This document shows, piece by piece, positions 48,301 through 61,075 of a DNA stretch of 64,000 bases (positions within the stretch are counted from its first letter, which is position 1; every line of letters starts with the position of its first letter). A program made the translations under genes and the position numbers. This DNA comes from Strix aluco (Eukaryota > Chordata > Aves > Strigiformes > Strigidae), in the NCBI RefSeq assembly GCF_031877795.1, contig NC_133934.1, positions 23,067,716 through 23,131,715 on the forward strand. Direction: 5' to 3'. The notes beneath the pieces were generated by a model. That model made no database searches. It had not been told where the DNA came from and worked only from the letters and a program-made list of their open reading frames with translations.

Positions 48301-51300
48301 ATTCTGTTTACATTAAACTATAACATTCTGCCTTGTATCACTCCCAGTATAGATTGGTTTTTTAATGTCAACTCTTCAGTATTTACAGCACATGAATTTG
48401 TGACTGAACAATCAAAATACCAGCATATCTGAAGGATAAAACTGTCCAGAGGATAGAGGTGTTAAATACAGAGTTGTTAAATATATGATATTTAACTCAG
48501 GATCCACTGCCAGAATTTCTGGCTTATGATCAATCTGAAAATGGAAGTCTGTGTTATTGTTGCTGTTGATTGTTGTTGTTGTTGCTGTTTTTTGCTGTTG
48601 CTGTCATCATCATCTCAGGAGCAGCTTACTTATGATGCATTTTTTAAATATCAGGTTGTGAAAACACTCAAGATATTTTGAGGTAGACTGGTACATATCT
48701 GTAACTGTTCTAATTCTCTGGTCAGTGGGCAAATAATGCCACTATGAAGACATTCCCATTTCTTCATATGACAAGCATTATTCACCAACATAAGGAAGAT
48801 AAACCAGAAGAAGATATATTAATAATTCATTTACTAATAATCTCTGATACAATTTTATGTAAAAGCACCCCCAAAGGAAAAGCACACTTTTCAAAGACCA
48901 GTTTGTGGGTTTGCTATTAATATGTACTCAGAATGCCATCTGACATGTCTAAAGCAACCAGAATTTTCTATAAATGTTTCTATTATTCCCAGCTGTCCAC
49001 CAAAATTTGTTACAAAAGACCTCTTTCAGAAAGACCATTAATATTTTTTCTTAATATGGGAAGAGCTTCCTGTCTACTTGCCTACTTTCACAGCAAAATA
49101 CACTTAGAGAAGGTACACAAGGGATAGATTATGTTTGAAGTAGTACAAAATATGGCATTACTTAGATGCCATATTCAGTCAAGATGAAAGATGTTATATA
49201 AATGTAAGCCATTTATTACCATCATTTATTTGATTTATTTTGTCCAATGACTTGTATATCATAACCCTCTAATAGAAATCATCTGAAAAATTAGAAGCTA
49301 CAACCTGAGAACTTATCCTCAAGAAATTCATAAAGAGAATAACACCTGACATACACTAAACCACAGTGATTTACATAGATATAGTATATCTATGTAAATT
49401 AATTGATTCATAATTGATAAACATCCACCCTATGCATGGCTATTTTCCAAAATCTAGGTAATATAACCTGTTTAATTTTAGAGAGATAATCATGATGACA
49501 GATGAACAGATAAAGGTAATGTCCTTTAATAACTTTTCAGCTCCAGTGAAACCTTTATATTCTCCAATCAACTACCATTAATAATTACAAATTCCATTCA
49601 TTGTTCTGAACTGAAGAAATTTCAATCCCTAAACTGAAAAGTGATACATTAGTAAAAACTTTAGTTAAAAAGTGTATGCCCTTCTAAAGCCTACCAATAC
49701 ATATGTAAAAATTTAAAAATCTTGAGTGTTTCCATGTTTCCAAAGCCAGATGTTACTTTTTTAACTCCCCAAATCAACATAAATAATTCAGAAGTCCTAA
49801 TTTTCTTAAGAGTTCCTAAGTACCCAAGCTGTCTGCACCGTGATGTTTATAGCTTTCTGCAAAGGAACATACATCTATTGAATTCAGGCTTTATGAGATA
49901 ACAGAGGGCAAAAGAATTTTGGGTATCTTCCCTTACCAGCTTTTTTATATTGCTTGTTGGCTTTTCTACTGCTCTGAGCCTCTATCCTGGTTGGAATAAA
50001 TGTAATGCCTAGTGAATTTAACTGGAGAACTTACTCAGATATGAAACAAAATATCGCTTCTAGTGCTATGAATCACCAAGAATTGTGTCTCTTCCTTAGA
50101 AATGGACATTCAGGTGACTGGTTTTTAGCCCTGTTTCATGTTATGCTTCTACATAACTGGGAATTGAGGCTTATTATATTTGTTAGAGGGAGAAAATGAT
50201 TGATGCCAAAATAGGCTACGAAGAGGTTACACAAAGCACTTCTTCAATCATTAGAAAGGTTAAATCAGTTAACTGTTTAGATTTTGTTGCAATATACGAA
50301 TATTAAAGTCCATTCTCATAACTATGACTGATTATGAATCAGTGGGAGCTTTAAATTTTAAAAAATTATTTATTTTTAAAGCAATGATTAGGAAGGACAC
50401 TGAAATTCTATAAGACAGAGAGATAGCTGATCCATTGTTTTTTACAATGGTAGGAAATATATACATAGTATTTTGTAGACTATAAGAACTCTTTTATTAA
50501 AATTTACAATCTTTGCAGCAAATGAGGAATCATCTGAATACTGAGAAACAGAGGAAAAGACATGAAATGGTTCAACAAAAAGATAAGTGAGTTATGGGAG
50601 GTTAAGGTCTGTGATAACAAATATGGAAGACTCCAGGATTCCTGAGTCTTCACATTCTTCCCATGTTTCATTCTTTCCTTGTGGTTGAACCATGCACAAT
50701 ACTATTTTGTTCATGTGACCAAGGATTGAAAAGTAAGCCCTGGACACTGGTCAATTTAAACCAGATGCTGGCTCTGTATTTCACCAGAAGAGTTATTTTA
50801 CATGCAGTACACAGAGTGCCCATCTCTGCGTATTTTCTAATCCACACACAGTAGGTTATCTTACTAGCAGGTTTTATACAGGAAAAATGTTCTTATCCAC
50901 ACTGGTATTTATCATTGTCTTCATACTCATCAGGATGAATCACGACAGTTGATAGGAACTCTCCAGCAAAAGTTCAATGGCAAAATTTGAGAAATACATG
51001 ATATACATGCAACAGGAATTTTTATGATTTCAAGACTGACATGAAGTCTACTGTGTTTTGTACACCTATATTAAAAAGATGGTGAGAAATGCATTTATAG
51101 TGGAAGAGCAGCTTCTCTTTAGCCAATGCATGCCTATTAGTTGCTTTGGTTTTTAGGATGGGCAGCACACTCATGATGTTACTTACATACGTGTGCTTCA
51201 GACTAATAACATAATCATGAACAAAAAAAGACTCTGAGACTTCACAATCAGAATGCAAACTACCTGAATGAGTACATAAAAGCTCTACATGTTATAAATT

Positions 51301-51517
51301 TAAAAGACAGTTTTGATATCCACCTCTTAAAAAAAGTCCTGGAATACTAACAGACATTCCTTTTCCACCAGAGTGAAAAAAAAAAAAAAAAGAAAAAAAA
51401 ATGACTCCCCCTACTCACTCATAAACTATAAATTAGGCTTCCTCTTCCCAAACATTTAATATTCATGAGCTCATTCTTTCCTTTGACTCTGTTACTACAG
51501 GGCCAGACATGGATAAC
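45311..51517. other. Unique AT-rich sequence
   Basis: It contains a TTG/CTG trinucleotide run at 48551-48616 and A-runs near 45784 (as T) and 51377. No gene recognised. Confidence 0.5.
48551..48616. repeat. Imperfect (TTG)n/(CTG) run
   Basis: TTGTTGTTGTTG-type units interrupted by GCTG, ending in TCATCATCATC. Confidence 0.85.
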
Positions 51518-52630
51518 TGTATTGGGTTTGCATGTCAAGGTTTTGGTAATGGGGGGGCTGCAGGGGTGGCTTCTGTGAGAAGCTGGTAGAAGCTTCCCCT
51601 GGGTCTGATAGAGTCAGTGCCAGCTGGCTCCAAGATGGACCCACTGCTGGCCAAGGCTGAGCCCATCAGCAATGGTGGTAGCACCTCTGGGATAATGTGT
51701 TTAACAAGTGGGAAAAATACTGTGCAACTGCATCCGGAGAGAAGCGTGACAATATGTGAGAGAAAAAACTCTGCAGACACTAAGGTCAGTGAAGAAGGAG
51801 GTGGAGGAGGTGCTCCAGGCACCAGATCAGAGATTCCCCTGCAGACCATGGTAAGGCAGGCTGTCCCCCCGCAGCCTGCGGAGGTCCACAGTGGAGCAGT
51901 TATCCACCAGCACCCCATGGAGGACCCCACACCAGAGCAGGTGGATGCACTCTAGGGAGGCTGTGACACTGTGGGAGCAGGCTCCTGGCAGGACCTGTGG
52001 ACCTGTGGAGAGTAGCCCACAATGGAGCAGGTTTGCTGGCAGGACTTGTGACCCTGTGGGGGACCAACGCTGGAGCAGTCTGTTCCTGCAAGACTGCACC
52101 CCATGGAAGGGACCCACACTGGAGCAGTTTGTGAAGAACTGCAGCCTGTGGGAAGGACTCACACTGGAGAAGTTCATGGAGGACTGTGTCCCATGGGAGG
52201 GACCCCACACTGGATCAGGGGAAGAGTCTGAGGAGTCCTCCTCCCCCTGAGGAGGAAGGAGTGGCAGAGACAATGGGCAATGAACTGACTGCAACCCCCA
52301 TTCCCTGTACCGCTGTGCCACTGGGGCAGAGGAGGTAGAGAAATTGGGACTAAAATTAAGCCTGGGAAGAAGGGAGGGCTTGGGGTAAGGTGTTTGAAGA
52401 TTTAGTTTTATTTCTCATTACCCTACTCTGTTTTGGTTGGTAATAAATTAAACTAATTTCCCCAAGTCGAGTTTGTCTTGCCCATGATGATAACTGGTGA
52501 ATGATCGCTCTGTCCTTATCTCGACCCATGAGCCTTTTGTTATCTTTTCTCTCCCCTGCTCAGCTGAGGAGGAGGGTAATAGCATGGATTTGGTGGGCAC
52601 CTGTTGTTCAGCCATGGTCAACCCACCACA
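51518..52630 (+). mobile_element. Solo LTR, 1,113 bases
   Basis: It begins TGTATTGGGTTTGCATG and ends CAACCCACCACA. ATAAC precedes it and ATAAT follows (four of five match). It contains a tandem-repeat region at about 51905-52220, a polyadenylation-like AATAAA at 52442-52447, and a TTTGGTTGG run just before it. Frames across the repeat region (112 and 119 codons) look protein-like only because the repeat is in register. Confidence 0.9.
51905..52220 (+). repeat. Minisatellite-like units within the 1.1 kb LTR
   Basis: Units of about 40-60 bases share CCATGGAGG/CCATGGAAGG, CACACTGGAGCAG and ACTG-CACC-type words, repeated at least five times with variation. Confidence 0.75.
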
Positions 52631-53600
52631 ATAATGCAAGTACCCCAGAAGCCTAACAGATGAATTCCTCATTCAGTGAGATACACAGATATAGTACAGA
52701 TAGGTAGCAATTCAAGGAGACTTCTGCAGCCCTGCCACATAGTCTGTGAACTCCTGTGCCGAGCCTTCATCTGTGAATGACTACATAGACACACAGGGGA
52801 AGGAAACATGCAGAATATGACTCACAGGTCCCTATAAAGGAAAGACTCACCACAGCACTAAAATTTACTTAAAATAAATTAAAAAATCAAAAAATCACAA
52901 ACCTTACAAGGTCAGCCAATCCAAAAATCAAAATGTAGGGAATCTGACCATTGCCTAAAACAAAGGACCACTATTTTCTCTCCATATCATCCAACCTGAA
53001 AATATGCTTACCATTCTATTGTCAGAATGCTGACAATCTGGCTACTGGACTTGTGAAGAGGCAAAGATGGACGTCAGTCCCTTCAGAACTGCAGCAGGAC
53101 ACACTGGAGGAAAAAATGAGGAATCCATCTACAAACAAGTCTAAAGAAACTGTTAGCTCCTTCTGTGGCCTGCCAAGCACAGGATTATTAGAGTAAGATG
53201 CAGAAGTAAGAGGAAACTGTGAATGTGCAAAAACAGTTGATGTTCCCTGTCATTGTCTTTAACATGCACTTATGTCTTTTGCTTCTGAGTTTATCTTCTC
53301 TTCTGTGCAATTGGATCAAAAGTGAATATCTGTCCTGTTCACAAGTTTATGCCTTGAAGACCTCCCATGAGCAGTCCCATTTATAAAAATCTGTCTTTCT
53401 GGATTTACTATTCGGCTGGCTGTTGCTGTGCACTCCTAGGTCAGAGAGTGGGTTTTAGTCTGTATATAGCCACATCCAGGACCTCTTTTAAGATAAATCT
53501 GTAGAATACAAAGTCATTGGAGTGTTTGAAGATACTCTGTATAACTCCTTCCTGAAGACACAGGCATACCATATTCAAAGTCTGAATGTGCTAGAGTCAT
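52631..53600. other. Unique sequence between two LTRs
   Basis: An A-rich run is near 52868. No gene or element recognised. Confidence 0.5.
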
Positions 53601-54207
53601 TGTACTGGTTTTGGGTGGGATAGAGTTAAATTTCTTCATAGTAGCTTATATGGTGCTGTGTTATGGATTTGTGATGAAAGCAGTGTTGATAATACAAAGA
53701 TGTTTTGTTATCGCTGAACAGTGCTTACACAGCATCAAGGCCTTTTCTGCTCCCTCACACTGCTCTGCCAGCAAGTAGGCTGGGAGTGCACAAGAAGTTG
53801 GGAGGGGACATGGCTGGGACAGCTGACCTCAACTGACCAAAGGGATATCTCAGATCATATGACGCCATGCTTTGCAATAAAACTGGGCAGGGTGTGGTGG
53901 TTGGCCAGGTCTGCTGCTGCTCTGGGACTGGCTGGGCATGGGTTGGTTAGTGGTATGCAATTGGGGGTTTTTTTGCATTACTTGTTTTTCTTGGGTTTTT
54001 TTCTTTTTTTTTTTTTTTTTTTAATTATTTCTTCTCTTTCTTTTCTATCATTTTTTCTTTTTTTAAAAAAATTATTAGACTGCCTTTATCTCAACCAACA
54101 AGTTTTCTCACTTTTACCCTTTCAATTTTCTCCTCCATTCTAATGGGTGGGGGAGCGAGCAAGTGACTGTGTGGGGTTTAGCTGCCTACTGAGGTTAAAA
54201 CATGACT
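53601..54207 (+). mobile_element. Solo LTR, about 607 bases
   Basis: It begins TGTACTGGTTTTGGG and ends near GAGGTTAAAACATGACT. GTCAT precedes it and GTCAG follows. It shares the AAAGGGATATC, ATATGACGCCA and AATAAAACTGGGC promoter order with the LTRs at 7835 and 62963, but is older and carries a long T-rich region (53990-54070). Confidence 0.85.
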
Positions 54208-54359
54208 GTCAGTCTTTGGCAGATGACATCCCAGTGACTGCTGTTTGTGACTGTCTCTTAAATATGGTGTGGATAGTAATGCTCTGAGATTATCCATACA
54301 GCAGTCTTAGAAAGGCTGCTTGAGTAAAGGGATACATCAAGTGTACACAAGAGGAAGAG

Positions 54360-54698
54360 TGTCAGTCTCGGTCTAGCCGGGATCGGGGCGACATGCAGAA
54401 GAAAGACAAACTCACAGCAGTTTGTTGAAGGGGGGCCATTGTCAAGAGCAAATGCTGCTGCACTGTGTGCAAGCTCCCAATTTATTACCACCTGTTTACA
54501 TAGGTTCGTTTTTACTTGTACATCCTACTGACCTTCAGGTTTTGCCTGTTTATTGCTTACATGCTCACCACACTCTGCAGGTGGTGTTTTTTACTGCTGT
54601 TTTTCACACAACATAATGTTGCCTCAGTTTCCCACAATCATTCTTCTAACCTCAAGGTCAGTTTATATTTTGCTAACCACCAATTCTTAACTGGCACA
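54360..54698 (-). mobile_element. Solo LTR, 339 bases, six-base target duplication
   Basis: On the minus strand it starts TGTGCCAGTTAAGAATTGG and ends CCGAGACTGACA. GAAGAG occurs at 54354-54359 and 54699-54704, a perfect six-base duplication. It has an AATAAA (minus strand, about 54481-54487) and a GC-rich 3' end with CGCCCCGATCCCGG. Length and duplication size fit alpha- or betaretrovirus-type elements and differ from the other solo LTRs here. Confidence 0.8.
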
Positions 54699-54704
54699 GA
54701 AGAG

Positions 54705-55049
54705 GAAAAGTTCTCTGTGTGCTGTGCTAGTTCTGTGCTTCACCGGCCTTCTCTGAATAGGGAGTAGATGAAGTCATGCTGCTTCAAGTATCTTCCCTTG
54801 AAAGGAGCTGAGGCCTTCAAGAGAACAATGGAGCTGTTCCTGTCTGCTGTTCAGCTGCTGTGCATTATGTTGATAACTGCCCAAATCAAGGAATGTGCAA
54901 GGATGGTGTGCCACTGGAACAGATCAGTCTGGACAGCTAATATGCCTATTTTAGGCCAGGTAAGACTCCATCTGCTCTAGAGAATGGGCGTGCATTATGC
55001 CTTAAGGGAAAAATGTTCCAACAGAGCCAGAAGTCACAAGGATTAATGG
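54705..55049. other. Unclassified sequence
   Basis: Moderate GC, no frame recognised. Confidence 0.45.
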
Positions 55050-55250
55050 TGTCAGTGGAAGAAGGATGGGGATAAATGTGAAGTCCTCCACCCGGAGAGC
55101 AAGAAGCCCTTGAAATAGATCTGGGGAGCAGCTCTGCTGAGGAGGACCTGAGTGTGCCAATAGACAGTAAGCTGGGCATCAGACAGTAGTTTCTCCTGGC
55201 AGCAAAGGTGGCCAAGATCCTCCTGAGCTGTACTAACAGTATGGCAAGAC
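55050..55250 (+). mobile_element. Old CR1 fragment, RT C-terminal region
   Basis: GAAGTCCTCCACCC, GAGGAGGACCTGAG and GCAAAGGTGGCCAAGATCC occur in the order expected of the CR1 segment that encodes E-D-L-x-V and the following A-K-V-A-K region. It is strongly diverged, with no open frame. Confidence 0.65.
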
Positions 55251-55660
55251 CCTTAGAGCCCCAGTTGGCCTTAATGGCTTTGAGCACACCTACCTCGGGC
55301 CTCTGACAACACCCCTGACCCTGGGTTGTGGGCTCCATCACTATATACCTGCCTGGCAATGACTGGGCAGTTTCTGACACCAGTTACCAAGATACCACCA
55401 CTGGACTTGACCCTGAACTATGGATTGACTTCATGGCTTGACTCAGACTTGCATCATCACTACAAACTTGTGTTGTGATCTCAACTCTGGGCTGGCCCCG
55501 TCTGCCACCCCTGGGCCTGCCCAAATTGCATTGTCCGGGTACAGTGGGACAGGGTCCTTAATGGTGAGGCTCCTGCCCCCACTGGCCTTGCTACCACGCT
55601 CAGTTCCTGATCTGCTTCCTGACATGGGAACACAGTCAATAGGTATAGAAGAGTGATTAT
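55251..55660. other. GC- and CT-rich unclassified block
   Basis: Rich in CCTGAC, CTTGAC and CTGGG words, unlike the flanking AT-rich DNA. It may be an old repeat; no family named. Confidence 0.4.
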
Positions 55661-58389
55661 TCCCTTCAACTCATCACTCAGAAGACCATATATAGAGTAC
55701 AGCTGCTGGACCACCAAAGAAACAGCAACAAAAATCTGAGCAGACAAGGGAGTTTCTTTGCCTCCTCATCCCTAAATTGTTTTTCTGTATTCTAACACAT
55801 TTTACGTGTTTGTGCTTATAACAAACACTTCCTATCAAAACATAACCTTGTCAGGCAAATAATGAGACTGCTCTTGTTTTTCATAACATGACACTCACAG
55901 TGTAGGATGAATGCATCTCACCCATTGTTTGTGGAGGCACACTGTGATATGATACAATATATGCTAGAAAAATGTTGAAGGATTGTCCTGAACACAGACA
56001 ATGAAACCTGATCCATCCTTAAAATGTGGCAGATTTACAGAGAGAAGATTCTGGAGCCAACTATCCTTTCAGTTCATTATTTTGTTTGCTTCAGAATAGG
56101 ACCCTGGGATCCAAGCAAAATTTAAACAATGTGGATAGACATGGAGTGAAATAGGGAATTAACCAAACTGTTAGTGTGGAGAAAATACTGAAACATTGTA
56201 AAATGTAATATTTTTGTAGAACCAAAAGAAATTATAAATTGGAAACACAAAGGATAAAGTACCACTAGACAGGTGGCAGATATATGAATGGCAGGTCTGC
56301 ATCCTTAGTGTAGTGTGATGGCTTGGATAAGTTATAATGATATGTGATAACATTTTGTTTTTTAAATATTATTTTATATGTACTGAGATTTTTTTTTAAT
56401 TTTTTTTTTTTTATATAAAACTGTGTTTTATATGTACTGGGGTTTAAAAAAACCCCAACTGCTGGCCTCAGTTTCTCTCAGCTTGGTTCTTATCCTCTGT
56501 GTTAGCTACAAGAGTAAGAATTTTTTTTTCCATTTTGCCTAGATATGTTTGCCCACTTCTTATGCTCACACTACATGTCCAAATCACCCCAAATTTAAGT
56601 AGCAATATACCAATATTTATTATAGAATCATTTTTGTCAAATTTAACGGGGTCAGTCTTTTCATTTATACATGGCTAAGAGAAAAGTTTAAAAAGCTGAC
56701 GTATGACAAGCTTTGTTGCAAGCATTAAGAAGTGTCTTGACAATAACTATAATTAAAGTTGCCACAGATTTGACCTGATTAAACACTGAACAATACAACT
56801 GCCACTCTTTGACTACCTTAGGCCGGTGAGCATCTGATGATATATAATATCTTTTGGCAGCCAAGTTAATTATAACATAGTTGAATACATTTCTTTAGGG
56901 GGGAAATATTTAAAGAAAGTAATGGGAGAGGAACTGTAATGAAGGCTGTCAGAGTAATTCTAAATATTGTTAACAAGCATACCTAATATCTCTGAAGTAT
57001 GCTAACCTTTTTGTTTATTATTATGTATTTTTAACACTTTTTTCAGATTATATAAGAATTTTACATCCCATGTATGAACATTTAAACACACTTAACTTTG
57101 CGGTGTCAAAGCTCATACTATTTCCTGAAGGATTCACAGGAGCTGAAATCTGAGATAGGCATTCAGGGGACTTCGTTGTTAATTATGGGGACCTGAACAT
57201 TCAGATATCTTAGGCAGCACTGAGAATCACAACCAATGTGTTGGTTTCAACCTTCTGTATCAAGATGCTGACACTGGTGTTCCTAAACTATTGGTAACAC
57301 TGATATATTAACAGCTGGATAGATTAAGTATGTACAAAGCAATTATATGCAAGTAGCACTAATCAGTGTAATGTGGGATTTTTCAACATACTGTGTGACA
57401 CTTTTGCTGAAACACTGAAAACTTAGAAAACATACATCATACATAAGTATGACCAGCAAAGATTTTTAATACATGTTGACGAGTGCCAGATTAACAAGGA
57501 TCTCCTCCTTGTCACTGAATCTATCACAGATAAATAGATGCAGTACTTTATGAAATAGAAGATATCTTCCATACAGCTCTCATAAAGAAGAGCTTTGCCT
57601 ACAGCTTCAGGTGTACTAGATGGAAAGTCTCCTGTGTTACACCGGCAGTCTCTTTGTCTCTCTAATTGTTACAGGGAAATTTAGGAGGCATGCATAATTT
57701 TTATTAACATGATTTCATTTGTATTTCTGTTTCTGATTAAATATTTCAACTTTGTTTCAGACTGGGAATGAAAAACATTGCAAGAAATATTTCTACCATC
57801 TTTCTTGAAAATCAAGAAAACATTTTAGAAGTGATTTATAACTTTCAAACTTCTGACCTGATTCACTCAAATCTTTTCTGAAATCATATTTTTATGCATA
57901 ATAAGACCAAAAAGTGCTACTTTGTACTCAGAGTAAGTGACCCTTTTGGTTCAACTGCACACTACACCTTCTTTGTACAGGTATAAATGACAGTCCAGAG
58001 ATGCAGGCAATGGAGGTTTAAGACTTTGTTACTCAATGGCATATGCTTCATAAAGAGTTGATGGACATTTTTTGTAACTTTTACATTTTGCAACTCTAAG
58101 CTTGTTAAGCCTAGATGGAACTGCTAAAAGTAGTTGATTTTGTCTTTTCCTTCTAGATCACATGAATTGTAGGAAACAAATAATGTTTTTCCTTTATGAA
58201 AAATTATATGCAATGAAAACACTTAGAGGAATGTTTCACAGACTGTGCACTTTTGGACTATAGCACTTCATGTGGTCCACAAAGTTCCACAGAGCCTTCT
58301 TGCCTTTATAAGATACTTAGTTCAAAGTGAACTCTATAAGACTGTCTGGATGACATGTAAAATTTGTCCATGACTGATGTTTTAAAAAT
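55661..58389. other. Unique AT-rich sequence
   Basis: T-runs near 56391-56413 and 56522. No gene or element recognised. Confidence 0.5.
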
Positions 58390-58432
58390 TTGGAAATCGT
58401 TATTAGACTTTTATGATGAGATGACTGGCCTG
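58390..58432 (+). mobile_element. Left flank of an older CR1 interrupted by a younger CR1
   Basis: GACTTTTATGATGAGATGAC and GGCCTGGT correspond to the RT segment that normally comes just before the G-K-A palm motif. The continuation of that motif is found after the younger element, at 60757. The fragment is short, so its left end is approximate. Confidence 0.6.
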
Positions 58433-60110
58433 GTCTTCTCTGCCGACCAGGGAATGTGCCCTCCTGGACCTGCTTCTTGCGAACAAGGAAGAGCTTGTGG
58501 GGGAAGTGAAGGTTGGCGGCCGTCTAGGGTGCAGTGATCATGAGATGATTGAGTTTTTGATCCTTGGAGAAACAAAGAGAGGGGTTGGTAAAACTGCCAC
58601 CTTAGACTTCCGAAGGGCAAACTTTGACCTGTTCAAAACACTGTTTGACAAAATCCCTTGGGAGGCTGCCTTGAAGGATATGGGAGTCCAGGAAGGCTGG
58701 ACACAGTTCAAGAGAGAAGTCTTAAAGGCACAGGAGCAGGCTGTTCCCGTGTGCTGAAAAACAAGCAGGCAGGGAAGGAGATCGGCCTGGCTAAACAGGG
58801 ACCTTTGGCTGGACCTCAAGAACAAAAGGAGAATCTATGACCTTTGGAAGAGGGGGCAGGTCTCTCATGAAGACTATAAAGATGTAGTGAAGCTATGCAG
58901 GGAGAACATTAGGAGAACCAAAGTGCAGCTAGAGCTCAACTTGGCTACAGCTGTTAAAGATAATAAACAATGTTTCTATAAATTCATTAACAACAAAAGG
59001 AGGATTAGGGAAAATCTCCCTCCTTTATTGGATGCAGAGGGAAACATGGTAACTAAGGATGAGGAAAAGGCTGAGGTGCTCAACGCCTGCTTTGCCTCAG
59101 TCTTTAGCAGTGGAACTGGCTGTTCACTGGACACCCAGCCTCATGAGCTAGGAGATGGGGAGGGGAAGCAGAATGAGGTCAGCATAATTAAAGAGGAAGT
59201 GGTCAGAGACCTGCTACACCACTTGGATGCACACATGTCTGTGGGACCAGATGGGTTACACCCAAGGGTGCTAAAAGAGTTGGCAGATGTGCTGGCCAAG
59301 CCCCTTTCCATGCTTTACCTGAAGTCATGGCTAACTGGGGAGGTCCCATTGGACTGGAGGGTGGCAAATGTGACACCCGTCCACAAGAGAGGCAGAAAGG
59401 AGGGTCCAGGAAACTACAGACCTGTCAGTCTGACCTCGGTATCAGGGAAGGTCATGGAGCAGATCATCTTGAGTACCATTACAAGTCATATAATGGACAA
59501 CCAGGGGATCAGGCCTAGTCAGCATGGGTTTGTGAAAGGCAGGTCCTGCCTGACAAACCTAATCTCCCTCTATGACAAGATGACCTGACTATTGGACGAG
59601 GGAAAAGCTGTGGCTATTGTCTACCTGGATTTTCAAAAAGCATTTGACACAGTTCCCCATAGAATTCTCATAGGAAAACTGGCTGCTCATGGCCTGGATG
59701 AGTGAACGGTCTGCTGGGTCAAGCACTGGCTGGATGGACGGTCCCAGAGAGTGGTGGTCAATGGAGTTAAAACCAGCTGGTAGCCGGTCACAAGTGGTGT
59801 TCCTCAGGGCTCAGTGTTGGGACCATTTCTGTTCAACATCTTTATTGACGATCTTGATAAGGACATAGAGTGTATCATCAGTAAGTTCACAGATGACAAC
59901 AAGTTAAGCAGGAGTGTCGATCTGCATGAAGATATGGAGGCTCTACAGAGAGACTTGGATAGATTGGATCAGTGGGCCAACGTTAACGGGATGAGATTCA
60001 GCAAGTCCTGCACTTGGGCCACAACAACCCCATGCATCGCTACAGGCCTGGGGAGGTGTGGCTGGAGAGCTGTCTGGAAGAGAAGGATCTGGGGGTTCTA
60101 ATTGACAAGC
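58433..60110 (+). pseudogene. Broken CR1 ORF2: endonuclease end and reverse transcriptase
   Basis: The protein would nick target DNA and prime reverse transcription. Readable order: endonuclease C-terminus with L-D-L-L-L-A-N-K and C-S-D-H-E (58450-58750); linker; RT from 58887 with a 233-codon open frame that includes the MSVGPDG-like and P-V-S-L-T motifs and H-G-F-V-K-G-R-S; palm with F-Q-K-A-F-D-T-V (about 59632-59655); and the catalytic F-T-D-D box (about 59887-59898). Stops fall near 59586, 59703 and 59779, and a frameshift follows near 60000. Both aspartate-bearing motifs survive, which suggests a moderately young copy, but it cannot be translated through. Confidence 0.9.
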
Positions 60111-60756
60111 AGCTGAACATGAGCCAGCAGTGTGCCCAGGTGGCAAGAAAGCCAACAGCATCCTGGCTTGTATTACAAACAGTGTGACCAGCAGAAGTAG
60201 GGAGGTGATAGTCCCCTGTACTCTGCACTGGTGAGGCCACACCTTGAGTATTGTGTCCAGTTTTGGGCACCTCAATACGAGAGAGATATCGAGGTGCAAG
60301 TGCAGAGGAGGACAACGAAGCTGGTGAAGGGCCTGGAGAACAAATCCTCTGAGGAGTGATTGAAGGAGCTGGGACTGTTTAGTTTGAGGAGGAGAAGGCT
60401 GAGGGGAGACCTCATCACTCTCTACAACTACCTGAAAGGACATTGTAGAGAGGTTGGTGCTGGTCTCTTCTCACAGGTAATTAGCGATAGAACAAGAGGG
60501 AATGGCTTTAAACTGCAACAGGGGAGTTTCAGACTGGACATTAGGATAAAAAATTTCAGAGAAATAGTGGTCAGACAATGGAATAGGCTGCCCAGGGAGG
60601 TGATGGAGTCACCATTCCTGGATGTGCTTAAGGGTTGTTTGGATGAGATGTTGGGGGATATGGTGTAGGGGAGAACTTTGTAGAGTAGGGCTGATGGTTG
60701 GACTCGATGATCCGAAGGGTCTTTTCCAACCTGAATGATTCTGTGATTCTGTGATT
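58433..60756 (+). mobile_element. CR1 LINE, 2.3 kb, with intact 3' tail
   Basis: It opens within the endonuclease domain (5'-truncated), carries nearly all of the RT region, and ends with the tandem octamer tail ATTCTGTGATTCTGTGATT at 60738-60756. The 3' UTR words (TTGGACTCGATGATCC, TTTTCCAACCTGAATG) are typical. It is the most complete CR1 in the window. Confidence 0.93.
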
Positions 60757-61075
60757 AGGGAAAAGCAATGTATAGTTTACCTTGATTTTAGTAAGGCTTT
60801 CAACACTGTCTCTCATAAGATTGTCATAGAAAAGCTGAAAAAGTGTGGGCCAGATAAGTAGACAGTGAGGTGAACTGAGAACTGGATGGGTAGCTGAATT
60901 CAAAGGTTTGTGGCATAAAATCAAGGTGGGGGCTTGTCCTTAGTGGTGTATTCCAGGTGTCCACACTGCACGCTCAGCAAGTTTTCTGGTGATACAGAAC
61001 TGGGAGGATTGGCTGAATCACTGGATGGTTGTACTGCCATTCAGAGGGACCTGAGCAGGCTGGAGAAAATAAGAA
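60757..61075 (+). mobile_element. Right flank of the older, interrupted CR1
   Basis: Directly after the younger CR1 tail the sequence reads GGGAAAAGCAATG, then a palm motif recognisable as S-K-A-F-N-T-V-S, and later TTTTCTGGTGATACAGAACT and CATTCAGAGGGACCTGAGCAGG. It is more diverged than the inserted copy and lacks any open frame. Confidence 0.82.

Noticed and set aside
51617..52321. Overlapping frames of 112, 119 and 164 codons
   Set aside because: All fall in the 1.1 kb LTR and are kept open by its tandem repeats.
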